From contig CAVTTK010000002.1 of the NCBI GenBank assembly GCA_963737625.1, positions 620,001-684,000 on the forward strand: a stretch of DNA of 64,000 nucleotides. Reading direction: 5' to 3'. The position numbers and the translations under genes were made by a program. Positions 24,500 to 33,120 of the stretch are shown in pieces. Under the pieces are notes generated by a model that had not been told where the DNA came from, made no database searches, and was given only the letters and a program-made list of their open reading frames with translations. Numbering within the stretch: the first letter of the stretch is position 1; every line of letters begins with the position of its first letter. The DNA is from Bog-756 sp963737625. GTDB taxonomy: Bacteria > Actinomycetota > Acidimicrobiia > Acidimicrobiales > RAAP-2.

Positions 24500-26158
24500 A
24501 TGACGGTGCGTCAGATTGAGGGGGAGTTCGGGGTGGTCACCGAAGTGCTGCGCGCCGCGGCCAGCGTCAACAGCGACGTCGAAGCCTACGTCGAGCCGGC
24601 CACCGATACCTCGCCCCGGCGGTCGCTCACCTTCGCCGAGTGGGACCGGGCCGCGGACGGCGTGGCCGGGCTCTTCGTCCGGCACGGGGTCGCCCCGGGC
24701 GCCGTGGTGTGCCTCCTCCTCCCCAGCTCGATCGAGTACATGGTGTGCTATGCCGCCGCGGCCCGACTGGGTGCCGTCACCTCAGGGATCAACCTCCGAT
24801 TGGGTGCCGTCGAGGCCCGGTCCATCCTCGAGCGGACCCTCCCCGCCGTGACGGTGGTGGTGGACCACGTCGCATCCGTGCCCGGACCGGCCGGCACCGT
24901 GCTTGACCGGTCGGCGGTGAGGGAGGCCATGGCCGGCCCGGCGCCGACCGTGTGGCCGGACACGGACCGGACGGATCCGGTGGCCGTGGTGTGGACCAGT
25001 GGTACCACCGGCCTACCGAAGGGGGCAGTGTTCGACCACGCCAGCCTGGACGCAGTGGCCGGGGGCACCGACGTGCTCTCGGAGCCGGGAGACCGTCGCC
25101 TGTCGCCGCTGCCCTTCGCCCATGTCGGCTCCATGACCCGCACGTGGGACGAGATCGCCAACGGGATCACCACGGTGATCACGCCGACGCCGTGGCGGGC
25201 CGGCGACGCCATCCGGGTCCTGGCCGAGGAGCGGATCACCGTGGGACAGGGGGTGCCGACCCAGTGGGCCCTGGTTCTCGGCCATCCGGACCTCGACCGC
25301 GCCGACGTGAGCTCGCTCCGGATCGCCGGCACCGGCGCGTCGCGTGTTCCCTCCGAGCTGGTGGCGGCCATGCGGGACCGACTGGGTGTCCCCGTCGTGG
25401 TCCGCTACACCTCCACCGAGGCGTCGCTGGGCACAGGCACCGTACCGGGCGACCCTGATCAGGTGGTGGCCACCACGGTCGGGCGACCGGTGCCCGGTGT
25501 GACCATGGCCATCGCCGATGACCGGGGCCGGCCCGTCCCGGTGGGCGAGGTGGGCCGGGTCCGACTCTCCTCGGCCGCGGTGATGCGGGGCTACTGGGGC
25601 GGCCCCACCACCGGGCCCGGGGCCGACGGCGTGGTCTACGACCGGGAGGCCACCGATGCCGTGCTCGGCGAGGACGGGTGGCTGACGACCGGGGACTTCG
25701 GGTTCGTCGATCCCGACGGCTGCCTGCATCTGGTCGGCCGGGCCAACGAGCTGTACATCCGGGGCGGGTACAACGTCTACCCGGCCGAGGTGGAGGGCGT
25801 GTTGGGCGCCCATCCCGACGTGGCCCAGGTGGCGGTGGTCGGAGCTCCCGATCCCGTGCTGGGCGAGATCGGAGTGGCGTTCGTGGTCCTCACCGCCGCT
25901 CCCGCCGGGGACGGGTCCGACCTCTTGGAGGGGCTCCGGACGCTGGCCCGGTCGTCGCTGGCCGACTACAAGGCCCCCGACCGGGTGGTGGTGACGGACA
26001 GCCTGCCGCTGACGTCGATGATGAAGGTGGACAAGCGGGCCCTGACCGAGCGGGCGACCGAGGCGGCCCGGGAGAGCCCGGCCCGGCCCGGCGTCGTCCC
26101 ACCCGTCCACGCCACTGCTGACCGACGACAACCTGCGAACGGAGCCCCAGCCCCATGA
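24500..26158 (+). CDS. AMP-dependent acyl-CoA synthetase
   Basis: A 552-residue ANL-superfamily ligase. The P-loop is VVWTSGTTGLPKGAVFDHAS. The acyl site includes FAHVGSMTRTWDEI. A5-like RYTSTEASLGTG replaces the usual YGxTE. A7 is GWLTTGDFGFVD, the hinge is GRANELYIRGGYNVYPAEVE and the C-terminal Lys is in TSMMKVDKRAL, where the common GK.xRR is changed. The C-terminal tail after about residue 525 is Pro/Ala-rich. ATG 24500. It overlaps the next ligase gene by ATGA, so two ligases are made together, presumably for different intermediates or chain lengths. Confidence 0.88.
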   Translation: MTVRQIEGEFGVVTEVLRAAASVNSDVEAYVEPATDTSPRRSLTFAEWDRAADGVAGLFVRHGVAPGAVVCLLLPSSIEYMVCYAAAARLGAVTSGINLRLGAVEARSILERTLPAVTVVVDHVASVPGPAGTVLDRSAVREAMAGPAPTVWPDTDRTDPVAVVWTSGTTGLPKGAVFDHASLDAVAGGTDVLSEPGDRRLSPLPFAHVGSMTRTWDEIANGITTVITPTPWRAGDAIRVLAEERITVGQGVPTQWALVLGHPDLDRADVSSLRIAGTGASRVPSELVAAMRDRLGVPVVVRYTSTEASLGTGTVPGDPDQVVATTVGRPVPGVTMAIADDRGRPVPVGEVGRVRLSSAAVMRGYWGGPTTGPGADGVVYDREATDAVLGEDGWLTTGDFGFVDPDGCLHLVGRANELYIRGGYNVYPAEVEGVLGAHPDVAQVAVVGAPDPVLGEIGVAFVVLTAAPAGDGSDLLEGLRTLARSSLADYKAPDRVVVTDSLPLTSMMKVDKRALTERATEAARESPARPGVVPPVHATADRRQPANGAPAP

Positions 26159-27759
26159 CCGACTTCGTCGACGATCTGTCCGCCCGCACCGAGGCCCGGG
26201 GGTGGGTCGGTGGGAGCTCCCTCTGGCAGGTGATTGAACGCCGGGCGGCGGCCACACCGGACGCCGTCCTGGCCCATGAGGACACCGGAGCCGAGCTGAC
26301 CTTCGCCCAGTACCGCGATGCCTGCCTCCGGGCCGCGGCCGGCCTCCATGCCGACCACGGAGTCGGCCGGGGCACCGGGGTCAGCTGGGAGCTCCCCACC
26401 TGGAACCAGTCGCTGGTGCTGGTGGGGGCGTTGGCTCGGCTCGGCGCACGCCAGAACCCCCTCATTCCCATCTACCGGGGTCGTGAGGTCGGCTTCATCA
26501 CCGAGCAGAGCGAGGCCAGCCTGCTCGTGGTCCCCACCGTCTACCGGAACTTCGACTTCGAGGCCATGGCCCACGAGATCGCCGCCGGGCGACCCGGACT
26601 CGCCGTGCTGGTGGTGGACCGGGATCTGCCCGACGGCGACCCGGCCGGGCTTCCCGAGGTGGAGGCGCCTCCGACGACCGCAGCCGAGGCCCCGGTCCGG
26701 TGGCTGTTCTACACGTCGGGCACCACGGCCGATCCCAAGGGGGCACCGCACACCGACCTCACCGTGATGGCCTCGGCCCTGGCCATGGCGGAGTGCCTCG
26801 ACATCCGGTCCGACGACGTCTCGGCCCTCATCTTCCCCTTCACCCACATCGGCGGCATCGGCTGGCTCATGGCCGCCCTGTTCACCGGGTGCAGGCTCCT
26901 CACCACCGAGGCCTTCGACCCGTCCACCACCCCGGCGTTCCTGGCCGCCAACGACGTCACCCTGGCCGGCTCGGGCACCCCGTTCCACATGGCCTATCTG
27001 GCGGCCCAGCGGGCCAAGGGGGGCGACACGATCTTCCCGCACATTCGGTCGTATCCCGGCGGTGGGGCACCCAAACCCCCGCAACTCCATCACGACCTGA
27101 AGCGGGAGATCGGCGGGGTGGGCATCGTCTCGGGCTACGGGCTCACCGAGGCCCCCATCGTGGTGATGGCCACCACCCATGATCCCGACGGCAAGCTGGC
27201 CGACACCGAGGGGCGCCCCACGCCGGGCGTGGATCTCATCGTGGTGGGTCTGGACGGCCGTCGGGCCGGTCCGGGCGACGAGGGGGAGATCCGCCTGAAG
27301 GGTCCGCAGGTCATCCGGGGGTACCTCGATCCGTCCCTCGACGCCGACGCCTTCGACGAGGACGGGTACTTCCGCAGTGGCGACCTCGGAATCGTGGACG
27401 ATGACGGCTACGTGACCATCACCGGCCGCCTGAAGGACGTCATCATCCGCCACGGCGAGAACATCTCGGCCAAGGAGGTGGAGGACCTCCTCTACAGCCA
27501 CCCCGCGGTGGCCGACGTGGCGGTGATCGGTCTACCCGACCCCAAGACGGGCGAGCGGGCGTGTGCCGTGGTGGCGGTCAGGGAGGGTGAGGCGCTGTCC
27601 TTTGCCGACATGGTGGCCTACCTGAAGGACCAGGGCCTGCGGGTCCAGGCCATTCCCGAGCAGCTCGAGGTGGTCGACGAGGTGCCCCGCAATCCGGCGG
27701 GCAAGATCCTCAAGCACACCCTGCGCGAGCGGTTCGCCTCGGCCCGGCCGTCCGCCTAG
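26155..27759 (+). CDS. AMP-dependent acyl-CoA synthetase (cyclohexanecarboxylate-CoA ligase-like)
   Basis: A 534-residue ANL ligase. The P-loop is WLFYTSGTTADPKGAPHTDL, with FPFTHIGGIGWLMAALFTG and SGTPFHMAYLAAQRAKGG between domains. YGLTEAPIVVMAT is the A5 motif, GYFRSGDLGIVDDDGYV the A7 motif and GRLKDVIIRHGENISAKEVE the hinge. The catalytic Lys sits in NPAGKILKHTLRERF. It resembles cyclohexanecarboxylate-CoA ligase/CaiC-type enzymes more than long-chain FadDs. ATG overlaps the preceding ligase stop. It is followed after 82 bases by an SDR, so the pair may activate and then dehydrogenate one substrate. Confidence 0.88.
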   Translation: MTDFVDDLSARTEARGWVGGSSLWQVIERRAAATPDAVLAHEDTGAELTFAQYRDACLRAAAGLHADHGVGRGTGVSWELPTWNQSLVLVGALARLGARQNPLIPIYRGREVGFITEQSEASLLVVPTVYRNFDFEAMAHEIAAGRPGLAVLVVDRDLPDGDPAGLPEVEAPPTTAAEAPVRWLFYTSGTTADPKGAPHTDLTVMASALAMAECLDIRSDDVSALIFPFTHIGGIGWLMAALFTGCRLLTTEAFDPSTTPAFLAANDVTLAGSGTPFHMAYLAAQRAKGGDTIFPHIRSYPGGGAPKPPQLHHDLKREIGGVGIVSGYGLTEAPIVVMATTHDPDGKLADTEGRPTPGVDLIVVGLDGRRAGPGDEGEIRLKGPQVIRGYLDPSLDADAFDEDGYFRSGDLGIVDDDGYVTITGRLKDVIIRHGENISAKEVEDLLYSHPAVADVAVIGLPDPKTGERACAVVAVREGEALSFADMVAYLKDQGLRVQAIPEQLEVVDEVPRNPAGKILKHTLRERFASARPSA

Positions 27760-27841
27760 CCACACGCTCACGCGGGGCCACGAACCCGTCGCCGTAGGAA
27801 CAGAACACCCATCACCGTCCGAGCAGAACGAGGAGACAGCC

Positions 27842-28672
27842 ATGAGTCCGATCCAGCGGGTCACCCTGGGCCAGGGGGGCAGGGAGCACGACGCCGCCGA
27901 CGCCGCCATCGGCGCCTTCACCGGCCGACGCTTTTCCGACCGGGTGGCCGTGGTGACCGGGGCCGGGTCGGGGCTGGGTCGTGCGGTGGCCGTCCGACTG
28001 GCGGCCGAGGGCGCGGCGGTGGCCGCCCTCGACGTGGCCGAGGACAACCTGGCCGAGACCGTGGCCACGGTGACGGCGGACGGGGGAACGGCTGTCGCCT
28101 ATACGTGCGACGTGACCTCGGCAGGCTCGGTGGCCGACACGGTGGCCGCCCTCACCGGACGGCTGGGACCGCCCCGTGTGGTGTGCAACGTGGCCGGCAT
28201 CGGTGGCTTCTACCGGACCGAGGAGATGCCCGTCGAGCGGTGGCAAGCCATCCTGGCCGTGAACCTGACCGGACCCTTTCTGGTGTGCCGCGCCACCCTG
28301 CCGGGACTGCTGGAGCACGGGGGGTCGATCGTCAACGTGGCCTCCAACACCGCACTCATGGGTCAGTCCTACTCGGCCGCCTACTGCGCCTCCAAGGCCG
28401 GCCTGCTCATGTTCTCCAAGGCGCTGGCGGCGGAGTACCTGGCCCGTGGGGTGCGGGTGAATGTGGTGGCCCCCGGCGGTATGGACACCCCGCTCATCGG
28501 CACCTTCAACCTGCCCGAGGGCGCCGACTTCGCCGAGCTCAGCAAGATCATGTCGCCGATGGGCTTCGCCACCCCGGCCGAGGTGGCCGCCTCGGTGGCG
28601 TTCCTGGCTTCGGACGAGTCCTCGTACACGACAGGGTCGGTGCTCTCGGTCGACGGGGGTCTGACCATCTGA
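27842..28672 (+). CDS. Short-chain dehydrogenase/reductase
   Basis: A 276-residue classical SDR that oxidises a hydroxyl with NAD(P). The cofactor motif is VVTGAGSGLGRAVAVRLA (about 38-55), with CNVAGIGGF, catalytic Ser in VNVASNTALMGQ and Tyr/Lys in YSAAYCASKAGLLMF. The C-terminal ASDESSYTTGSVLSVDGG is a usual SDR ending. A 30-residue N-terminal extension precedes the Rossmann fold. ATG 27842 follows GGAGACAGCC. It lies between the ligase pair and the P450 and probably belongs to the same catabolic set. Confidence 0.88.
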   Translation: MSPIQRVTLGQGGREHDAADAAIGAFTGRRFSDRVAVVTGAGSGLGRAVAVRLAAEGAAVAALDVAEDNLAETVATVTADGGTAVAYTCDVTSAGSVADTVAALTGRLGPPRVVCNVAGIGGFYRTEEMPVERWQAILAVNLTGPFLVCRATLPGLLEHGGSIVNVASNTALMGQSYSAAYCASKAGLLMFSKALAAEYLARGVRVNVVAPGGMDTPLIGTFNLPEGADFAELSKIMSPMGFATPAEVAASVAFLASDESSYTTGSVLSVDGGLTI

Positions 28673-28689
28673 CGACCCCCCGGTGAAAG

Positions 28690-28706
28690 TGGCAGGTATC
28701 GTGCCA
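28690..28706. promoter_or_regulatory. Inverted repeat upstream of the P450 gene
   Basis: TGGCA (28690-28694) and TGCCA (28702-28706) form a 17-base imperfect palindrome with a 7-base spacer, 52 bases before the P450 ATG. Size and position fit an operator for a dimeric regulator. The regulator is unknown, and TGGCA repeats can arise by chance in this composition. Confidence 0.35.
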
Positions 28707-28758
28707 GAATAGGTCGAGCAGCGGTGGCGTCGTCGCACCGAGCCGCGTGAGGAGCCCC

Positions 28759-29964
28759 ATGACAGACGTAGCGCCGGTGGCCCGCTGGGACCGCGACTTC
28801 GACGTGCTGAACCCGGCGTACCTGAAGGACCCGTTCACCATCTGGGACGAGCTACGCCGGACCTGTCCGGTGGCCCACACCGACCGTCGGGGTAGCACGT
28901 GGCTCCCGACCCGGTACCAGGACGTGGTCGACCTGGCCCACGACATCGACCACTTCAGCTCGGCGGAGATCTCGGTCATTCCCTTCAATGGAAAACGACC
29001 CGACGAGCCCGTCCTGGCCTACGGGCTTCCCCCTATCTCGGCCGACCCACCCCTGCACACGTGGACCCGGCGGCTCCTGCTGCCGTGGTTCTCCCACCGC
29101 CGGGTCGAGGGGTACGAGGCCATGACCCGCTCCCTGTGCGCCGGGCTCGTCGACGGGTTCGTGGCCGAGGGCCGGACCGATGCCGCGCACGACTACGCGC
29201 AGCAGATCCCGGTCCGGGTCATCGCCAGCATCCTCGGCGTGCCGGCCTCGCTGTCGGACACCTTCACCGGCTGGGTACGCGACCTCCTCGAGTTCGCCGA
29301 CGTTCCCGAACGCCGTGCTCGGGGGGCCAACGGTCTGGTGAACTTCTTCGTCGACGAGGTGGCGCGGCGCAAGACCGAGCCGGGTGACGACCTGCTCAGT
29401 GACCTGTTGCGCAGCGAGTCCGACGACGGCCAGCCCGTCGACGACAGGCTGGTGCTCGGGGTGGCGGCCCTGGTGCTCATCGCCGGCGTCGACACCACCT
29501 GGAGCGCCATCGGGTCATCCCTCTGGCACCTGGCCACCCATCCGGACGACCGTGACCGCCTGGCGTCCGACCCCGGGGCCATGCCCATGGCGGTCGAGGA
29601 GCTACTCCGCGCCTACTCGCCGGTCACCATGGCCCGGGTGGTCACCGAGGATGTCGAGTTCGAGGGTTGCCCAATGAAGGCCGGGGACAAGGTGCTGCTG
29701 AACTTCCCGGGGGCCAACCGGGATCCCGCAGTGTTCGAGGACGCCGACCGAGTGGTGCTGGACCGGGCTCTCAACCGTCATGTGGCGTTCGGTTCGGGCA
29801 TCCACCGGTGCGCAGGGTCCAACCTGGCCCGCATGGAGCTGCGGGTGGCGCTGGAGGAGTGGTTGGCCCGGATCCCCGAGTTCCGACTGGCCGACGGGGC
29901 CGAGGTGACATGGGCCGGCGGGCAGATCCGCGGTCCCCGTCAGCTGCCGGTGGTGTTCCCGTGA
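28759..29964 (+). CDS. Cytochrome P450
   Basis: A 401-residue soluble bacterial P450 monooxygenase. The oxygen-binding I-helix is LIAGVDTTWSAIGSS (around residue 242), the K-helix ExxR is in AVEELLRAYSPV, and the heme loop is FGSGIHRCAGSNLARMEL with the proximal Cys near 351. ATG 28759 follows GAGGAG; a GTG four codons upstream also exists. A 3Fe-4S ferredoxin gene overlaps the stop (GTGA) and is its likely electron donor. Its N-terminal half does not look like CYP125 or CYP142, so a steroid side-chain role is not shown by motif. Hydroxylation of a lipid or terpenoid is likely from context. Confidence 0.94.
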   Translation: MTDVAPVARWDRDFDVLNPAYLKDPFTIWDELRRTCPVAHTDRRGSTWLPTRYQDVVDLAHDIDHFSSAEISVIPFNGKRPDEPVLAYGLPPISADPPLHTWTRRLLLPWFSHRRVEGYEAMTRSLCAGLVDGFVAEGRTDAAHDYAQQIPVRVIASILGVPASLSDTFTGWVRDLLEFADVPERRARGANGLVNFFVDEVARRKTEPGDDLLSDLLRSESDDGQPVDDRLVLGVAALVLIAGVDTTWSAIGSSLWHLATHPDDRDRLASDPGAMPMAVEELLRAYSPVTMARVVTEDVEFEGCPMKAGDKVLLNFPGANRDPAVFEDADRVVLDRALNRHVAFGSGIHRCAGSNLARMELRVALEEWLARIPEFRLADGAEVTWAGGQIRGPRQLPVVFP

Positions 29965-30161
29965 GGATCCGCGTCGATCCGGACAAGTGCCAGGGGCACG
30001 CCCGCTGCTACGGCATCGCCCCCGAGCTCTTCGACGTCGACGACTACGGCCTGTCCTCGGTGGTGGGGGACGGCACGGTCCCGCCCGAGCTCGAGGACCG
30101 GGCCCGCCTGGCCATCGCCAACTGCCCCGAGTACGCCGTGGAGGAGATCGGGGCCCCATGA
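29961..30161 (+). CDS. 3Fe-4S ferredoxin, P450 redox partner
   Basis: A 66-residue ferredoxin. The cluster ligands are CQGHARC (Cys-x5-Cys, the form that leaves one iron out) and a third Cys in IANCPEYAVEE. This is the pattern of P450-associated 3Fe-4S ferredoxins in actinobacteria. GTG 29961 overlaps the P450 stop by 4 bases, so the two proteins are made in step. A reductase is not adjacent; the flavoprotein at 1.1 kb is one candidate. It ends 32 bases from the convergent thiolase stop. Confidence 0.92.
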   Translation: MRIRVDPDKCQGHARCYGIAPELFDVDDYGLSSVVGDGTVPPELEDRARLAIANCPEYAVEEIGAP

Positions 30162-30192
30162 CCCCGGGGGACCGCCGGCCGTTGCCGTTGGT

Positions 30193-31401
30193 CTAGGAGA
30201 GCCGCTCCACGATCATGGCCATACCCTGTCCGCCGCCCACGCACATCGACTCGAGGCCGATCGTCTTGCCCGTGTCGTCGAGGGCGTTGAGCAGAGTGGT
30301 CATGATGCGGGCACCGGTCTGCCCGAAGGGGTGGCCGAGGGCGATGGCCCCGCCCTTCACGTTGAGCTTGTCGTAGCTGATCCCGAGCTCCCTGGCCGAC
30401 GGCACCACCTGGGCGGCGAAGGCCTCGTTGATCTCCACCAGGTCGATGTCGTCGATGGTCATGCCGGCCCGGGCCAGGACCTGTCGGATGGCCTCGACCG
30501 GACCGAGACCCATGATCTCGGGGTTGAGCCCGGTCACCCCACTGGCCACGATGCGGGCCAGTGGCGTGATGCCCAACGCCGCGGCCTTGGTGTCGCTCAT
30601 CACGATGACGGCAGCAGCACCATCGTTGAGGGGGCAGGCGTTGCCGGCGGTGATGGTGCCACCCTCGCGGAAGACAGGACGGAGCCCGGCCAACCCCTCG
30701 AGGGTCGTCCCGGGACGGGGACCGTCGTCCTTGGTCACCACGGTTCCACTCGGTGTGGTCACCGGGATGATCTCCCTCTCGAAGAAGCCGGCCTCCTGGG
30801 CGGCCACGGCGCGCACCTGGGACTGCACGGCGAACTCGTCCTGGTCCTGGCGCGTCACGTGCTGGTACTCGGCGACGTTCTCGGCCGTCTGGCCCATGGC
30901 GATGTAGACGTCGGGGAAGGTTCCCTCGAGCGGCGTCCAGGGCGCCCCGGTCGCCGGGGTTCGCTCGGCCGTGCGGGCCTCGGCCTCGGCGAACCGCGGA
31001 TTGTGGGGACCGGTGTCGGCGGCACCGTACTGGTAGCGGCTCACCGTCTCGACGCCGGCGGCGATGAAGACGTCGCCCTCGCCGGCTCTGATGGCGTGGG
31101 CGGCCATCCGGATGGTCTGCAGGGACGAGGAGCAGTACCGGTTGACCGTCACCCCGGGTACGTCGGGCAGACCAGCCAGGATGGCGGCCACCCGGCCGAC
31201 GTTGTAGCCGGCCTCGCCACCGGGCTGGCCCGAGCCCATGATCACGTCCTCCACCGACTGGGGGTCGAGTTGAGGGACCTTGGCCAACACCTCGCGGATG
31301 ACCAGGGCGGCAAGGTCGTCGGGACGGCAGTCGACGAGCGATCCCTTGTTGGCCCGTCCGATGGGGGTCCGGCCGGTGGCGACGATGACGGCTTCGGGCA
31401 T
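30193..31401 (-). CDS. Thiolase (acetyl-CoA C-acyltransferase)
   Basis: A 402-residue thiolase that cleaves 3-ketoacyl-CoA with CoA, releasing acetyl- or propionyl-CoA. The nucleophile Cys is in VNRYCSSSLQTIRMAAHAI. NEAFAAQVV follows. The His of GHPFGQTGAR and second Cys of MCVGGGQGMAMI complete the active site. A GAGGAGC ribosome site precedes ATG 31401. It is divergent from the acyl-CoA dehydrogenase pair, with a 454-base region between carrying two palindromic sites. A FadA5/FadA6-type role in steroid or fatty-acid oxidation is likely from context. The motifs alone fit any degradative thiolase. Confidence 0.92.
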   Translation of the reverse strand: MPEAVIVATGRTPIGRANKGSLVDCRPDDLAALVIREVLAKVPQLDPQSVEDVIMGSGQPGGEAGYNVGRVAAILAGLPDVPGVTVNRYCSSSLQTIRMAAHAIRAGEGDVFIAAGVETVSRYQYGAADTGPHNPRFAEAEARTAERTPATGAPWTPLEGTFPDVYIAMGQTAENVAEYQHVTRQDQDEFAVQSQVRAVAAQEAGFFEREIIPVTTPSGTVVTKDDGPRPGTTLEGLAGLRPVFREGGTITAGNACPLNDGAAAVIVMSDTKAAALGITPLARIVASGVTGLNPEIMGLGPVEAIRQVLARAGMTIDDIDLVEINEAFAAQVVPSARELGISYDKLNVKGGAIALGHPFGQTGARIMTTLLNALDDTGKTIGLESMCVGGGQGMAMIVERLS

Positions 31402-31528
31402 GTGCTGCTCCTCGGGAATCGGCGGCGACGCCGCTCTGTGATCGATGAGACGTTGGTGGTGAGACGCCGGTGGCCGTGGCTGTGCTGGGGTGGTCCCGAA
31501 GGGCCACGATCACCGGCCGGACCGCAAC

Positions 31529-31542
31529 TTACCGAATGGTAA
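31529..31542. promoter_or_regulatory. Palindrome TTACC-N4-GGTAA, candidate operator
   Basis: TTACC (31529-31533) and GGTAA (31538-31542) form a perfect 5-base inverted repeat with spacer GAAT, in a locally AT-richer stretch between the divergent thiolase and acyl-CoA dehydrogenase genes. Its form suits a TetR-type dimer. It lies 128 bases from the thiolase start. The regulator is not in the window. Confidence 0.4.
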
Positions 31543-31647
31543 CTCTAGCGGTGGTGGGCCCGGTCCACGGCACCACCGCCAGCGGGCAGGCTACATGGTG
31601 CACCGGACAGGCACCGCTCCCGTCGGTGGCGCCCGACAAGGGGTGTA

Positions 31648-31661
31648 TGTAACGTGTTCTA
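31648..31661. promoter_or_regulatory. KstR-like operator (TnnAACnnGTTnnA)
   Basis: TGTAACGTGTTCTA fits every fixed position of the KstR consensus TnnAACnnGTTnnA, the operator of the TetR-family repressor of cholesterol catabolism in mycobacteria and rhodococci. It lies between the thiolase and the FadE26/29-like pair, 194 bases before the latter. A 14-base match with 8 fixed positions is expected about once per 65 kb on each strand orientation by simple composition, and less often in GC-rich sequence. Location between catabolic genes is what makes it credible. Confidence 0.6.
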
Positions 31662-31855
31662 GAAGTTCGGTGTGGCCCGTCGGCCGTACCGATCGGTGCC
31701 CGTCATCCTTCGGGCCCGGGGGCGGCCTTCGGGCTGCTGGGCGGTGGGCTGTCGCCCACCGGTCGGCCAGTTCACCAGTTCACCACTAGTACCAGCCGGA
31801 CCGGTGGGGACCCCGTGGGGGTCGTCACCGAGTACGCACGACCGGGAGGGACCCC

Positions 31856-33031
31856 ATGGAGATCGGCTACACCGAGGAGCACCAGGCGCTGAGGAACCGG
31901 CTCCGCGAGTACTACGCCAACCTCCTCACCCCCGAGGTCGAGGCCCAGCTGGCGGACAGCCACGGGATCGGCCCCCACATGCGCCGCGTGGTCAAGCAGA
32001 TGGCCGAGGACGGGTGGCTGGGCATCGGATGGCCCACCGAGTACGGGGGCCAGGGCCTCGGGGCCATCGAGCAGTACATCTTCTTCGACGAGTCCATGCG
32101 GGCCGGTGCCCCGGTGCCCATGCTGACCATCAACACCGTAGGCCCGACCATCATGGACTTCGGGACCCAGGAGCAGAAGGACTTCTTCCTGCCCAAGATC
32201 CTGGCCGGCGACATCCACTTCTGCATCGGCTACACCGAGCCGGAGTCGGGGACCGACCTGGCCTCGCTCCAGACCCGGGCCGTTCGGGACGGGGAGGAGT
32301 ACGTCATCAACGGCCAGAAGATCTACACCTCGCTGGCCGGCGGCGCCGACTACATCTGGCTGGCCACGCGTACCGACCCCGAGGTGGCCAAGCACAAGGG
32401 CATCTCCATGTTCATCGTGCCCATGGACACCCCGGGCATCAAGGTCGTCCCCATGCACCTCCTCGGCGACCACAACATCAACTACACCTTCTACGAGGAC
32501 GTGCGGGTCCCGGCGGCCAACCTGGTGGGAGGCGAGAACCAGGGCTGGACCCTCATCACCAACCAGCTGAACCACGAGCGGGTCACCCTGTGCTCCTCAG
32601 GCATCATCGAGCGGGCCCTCGACGACGTCCGGTCGTGGGCCCAGGACACCAAGCTGGCCGACGGACGGCGGGTGATCGACCAGGAGTGGGTGCAGGTCCA
32701 CCTGGCCCGCATCTATGCCCGCCTGGAGTTCCTCAAGCTGATCAACTGGAAGGTGGCGTGGACGGCCACCCAGGGCCACCTCGACGTGGCCGACGCCTCC
32801 ACCACCAAGGTGTTCGGCACCGAGTTCTACATGGAGGCCTTCAAGCTGCTCCTCGAGGTGGTGGGCCAGGCCGGCTACCTGGTCCGGGACAGCCCCGATG
32901 CCGTGCTGGCCGGCCGGCTCGAGATGTACGCCCGCAGCCTGGTCATCCTGACCTTCGGCGGCGGCACCAACGAGATCCAACGGGACCTGATCGCCATGTT
33001 CGGGCTGGGCCTCCCGCGGTCGCTCCGCTAA
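31856..33031 (+). CDS. Acyl-CoA dehydrogenase, FadE26/FadE29-like subunit
   Basis: A 391-residue dehydrogenase. It begins MEIGYTEEHQALRNRLREYY and has GWLGIGWPTEYGGQGLGAIE, FCIGYTEPESGTDLASLQTR, INGQKIYTSLAGGADYIWLA and LILTNQLNHERV-type helices, here TLITNQLNHERVTL. It ends LTFGGGTNEIQRDLIAMFGL. The layout is that of the larger subunit in mycobacterial heterotetrameric enzymes (ChsE type, FadE26-27 and FadE28-29) that oxidise steroid side chains. The next gene encodes the matching smaller subunit. ATG 31856 follows GGAGGGACCCC. A KstR-like box stands upstream. Confidence 0.85.
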   Translation: MEIGYTEEHQALRNRLREYYANLLTPEVEAQLADSHGIGPHMRRVVKQMAEDGWLGIGWPTEYGGQGLGAIEQYIFFDESMRAGAPVPMLTINTVGPTIMDFGTQEQKDFFLPKILAGDIHFCIGYTEPESGTDLASLQTRAVRDGEEYVINGQKIYTSLAGGADYIWLATRTDPEVAKHKGISMFIVPMDTPGIKVVPMHLLGDHNINYTFYEDVRVPAANLVGGENQGWTLITNQLNHERVTLCSSGIIERALDDVRSWAQDTKLADGRRVIDQEWVQVHLARIYARLEFLKLINWKVAWTATQGHLDVADASTTKVFGTEFYMEAFKLLLEVVGQAGYLVRDSPDAVLAGRLEMYARSLVILTFGGGTNEIQRDLIAMFGLGLPRSLR

Positions 33032-33120
33032 GCCCGGCCGCCAAGGGATCCGGCGACGCGCCACGATCCCACGGGCACCGACTCCGAGACACACGAGACC
33101 GAGACAGAGGGTAGACAACC

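Noticed and set aside
30158..30196. Tiny open frame (12 codons) overlapping the ferredoxin stop
   Set aside because: Overlaps the thiolase stop on the other strand and has no supporting features.
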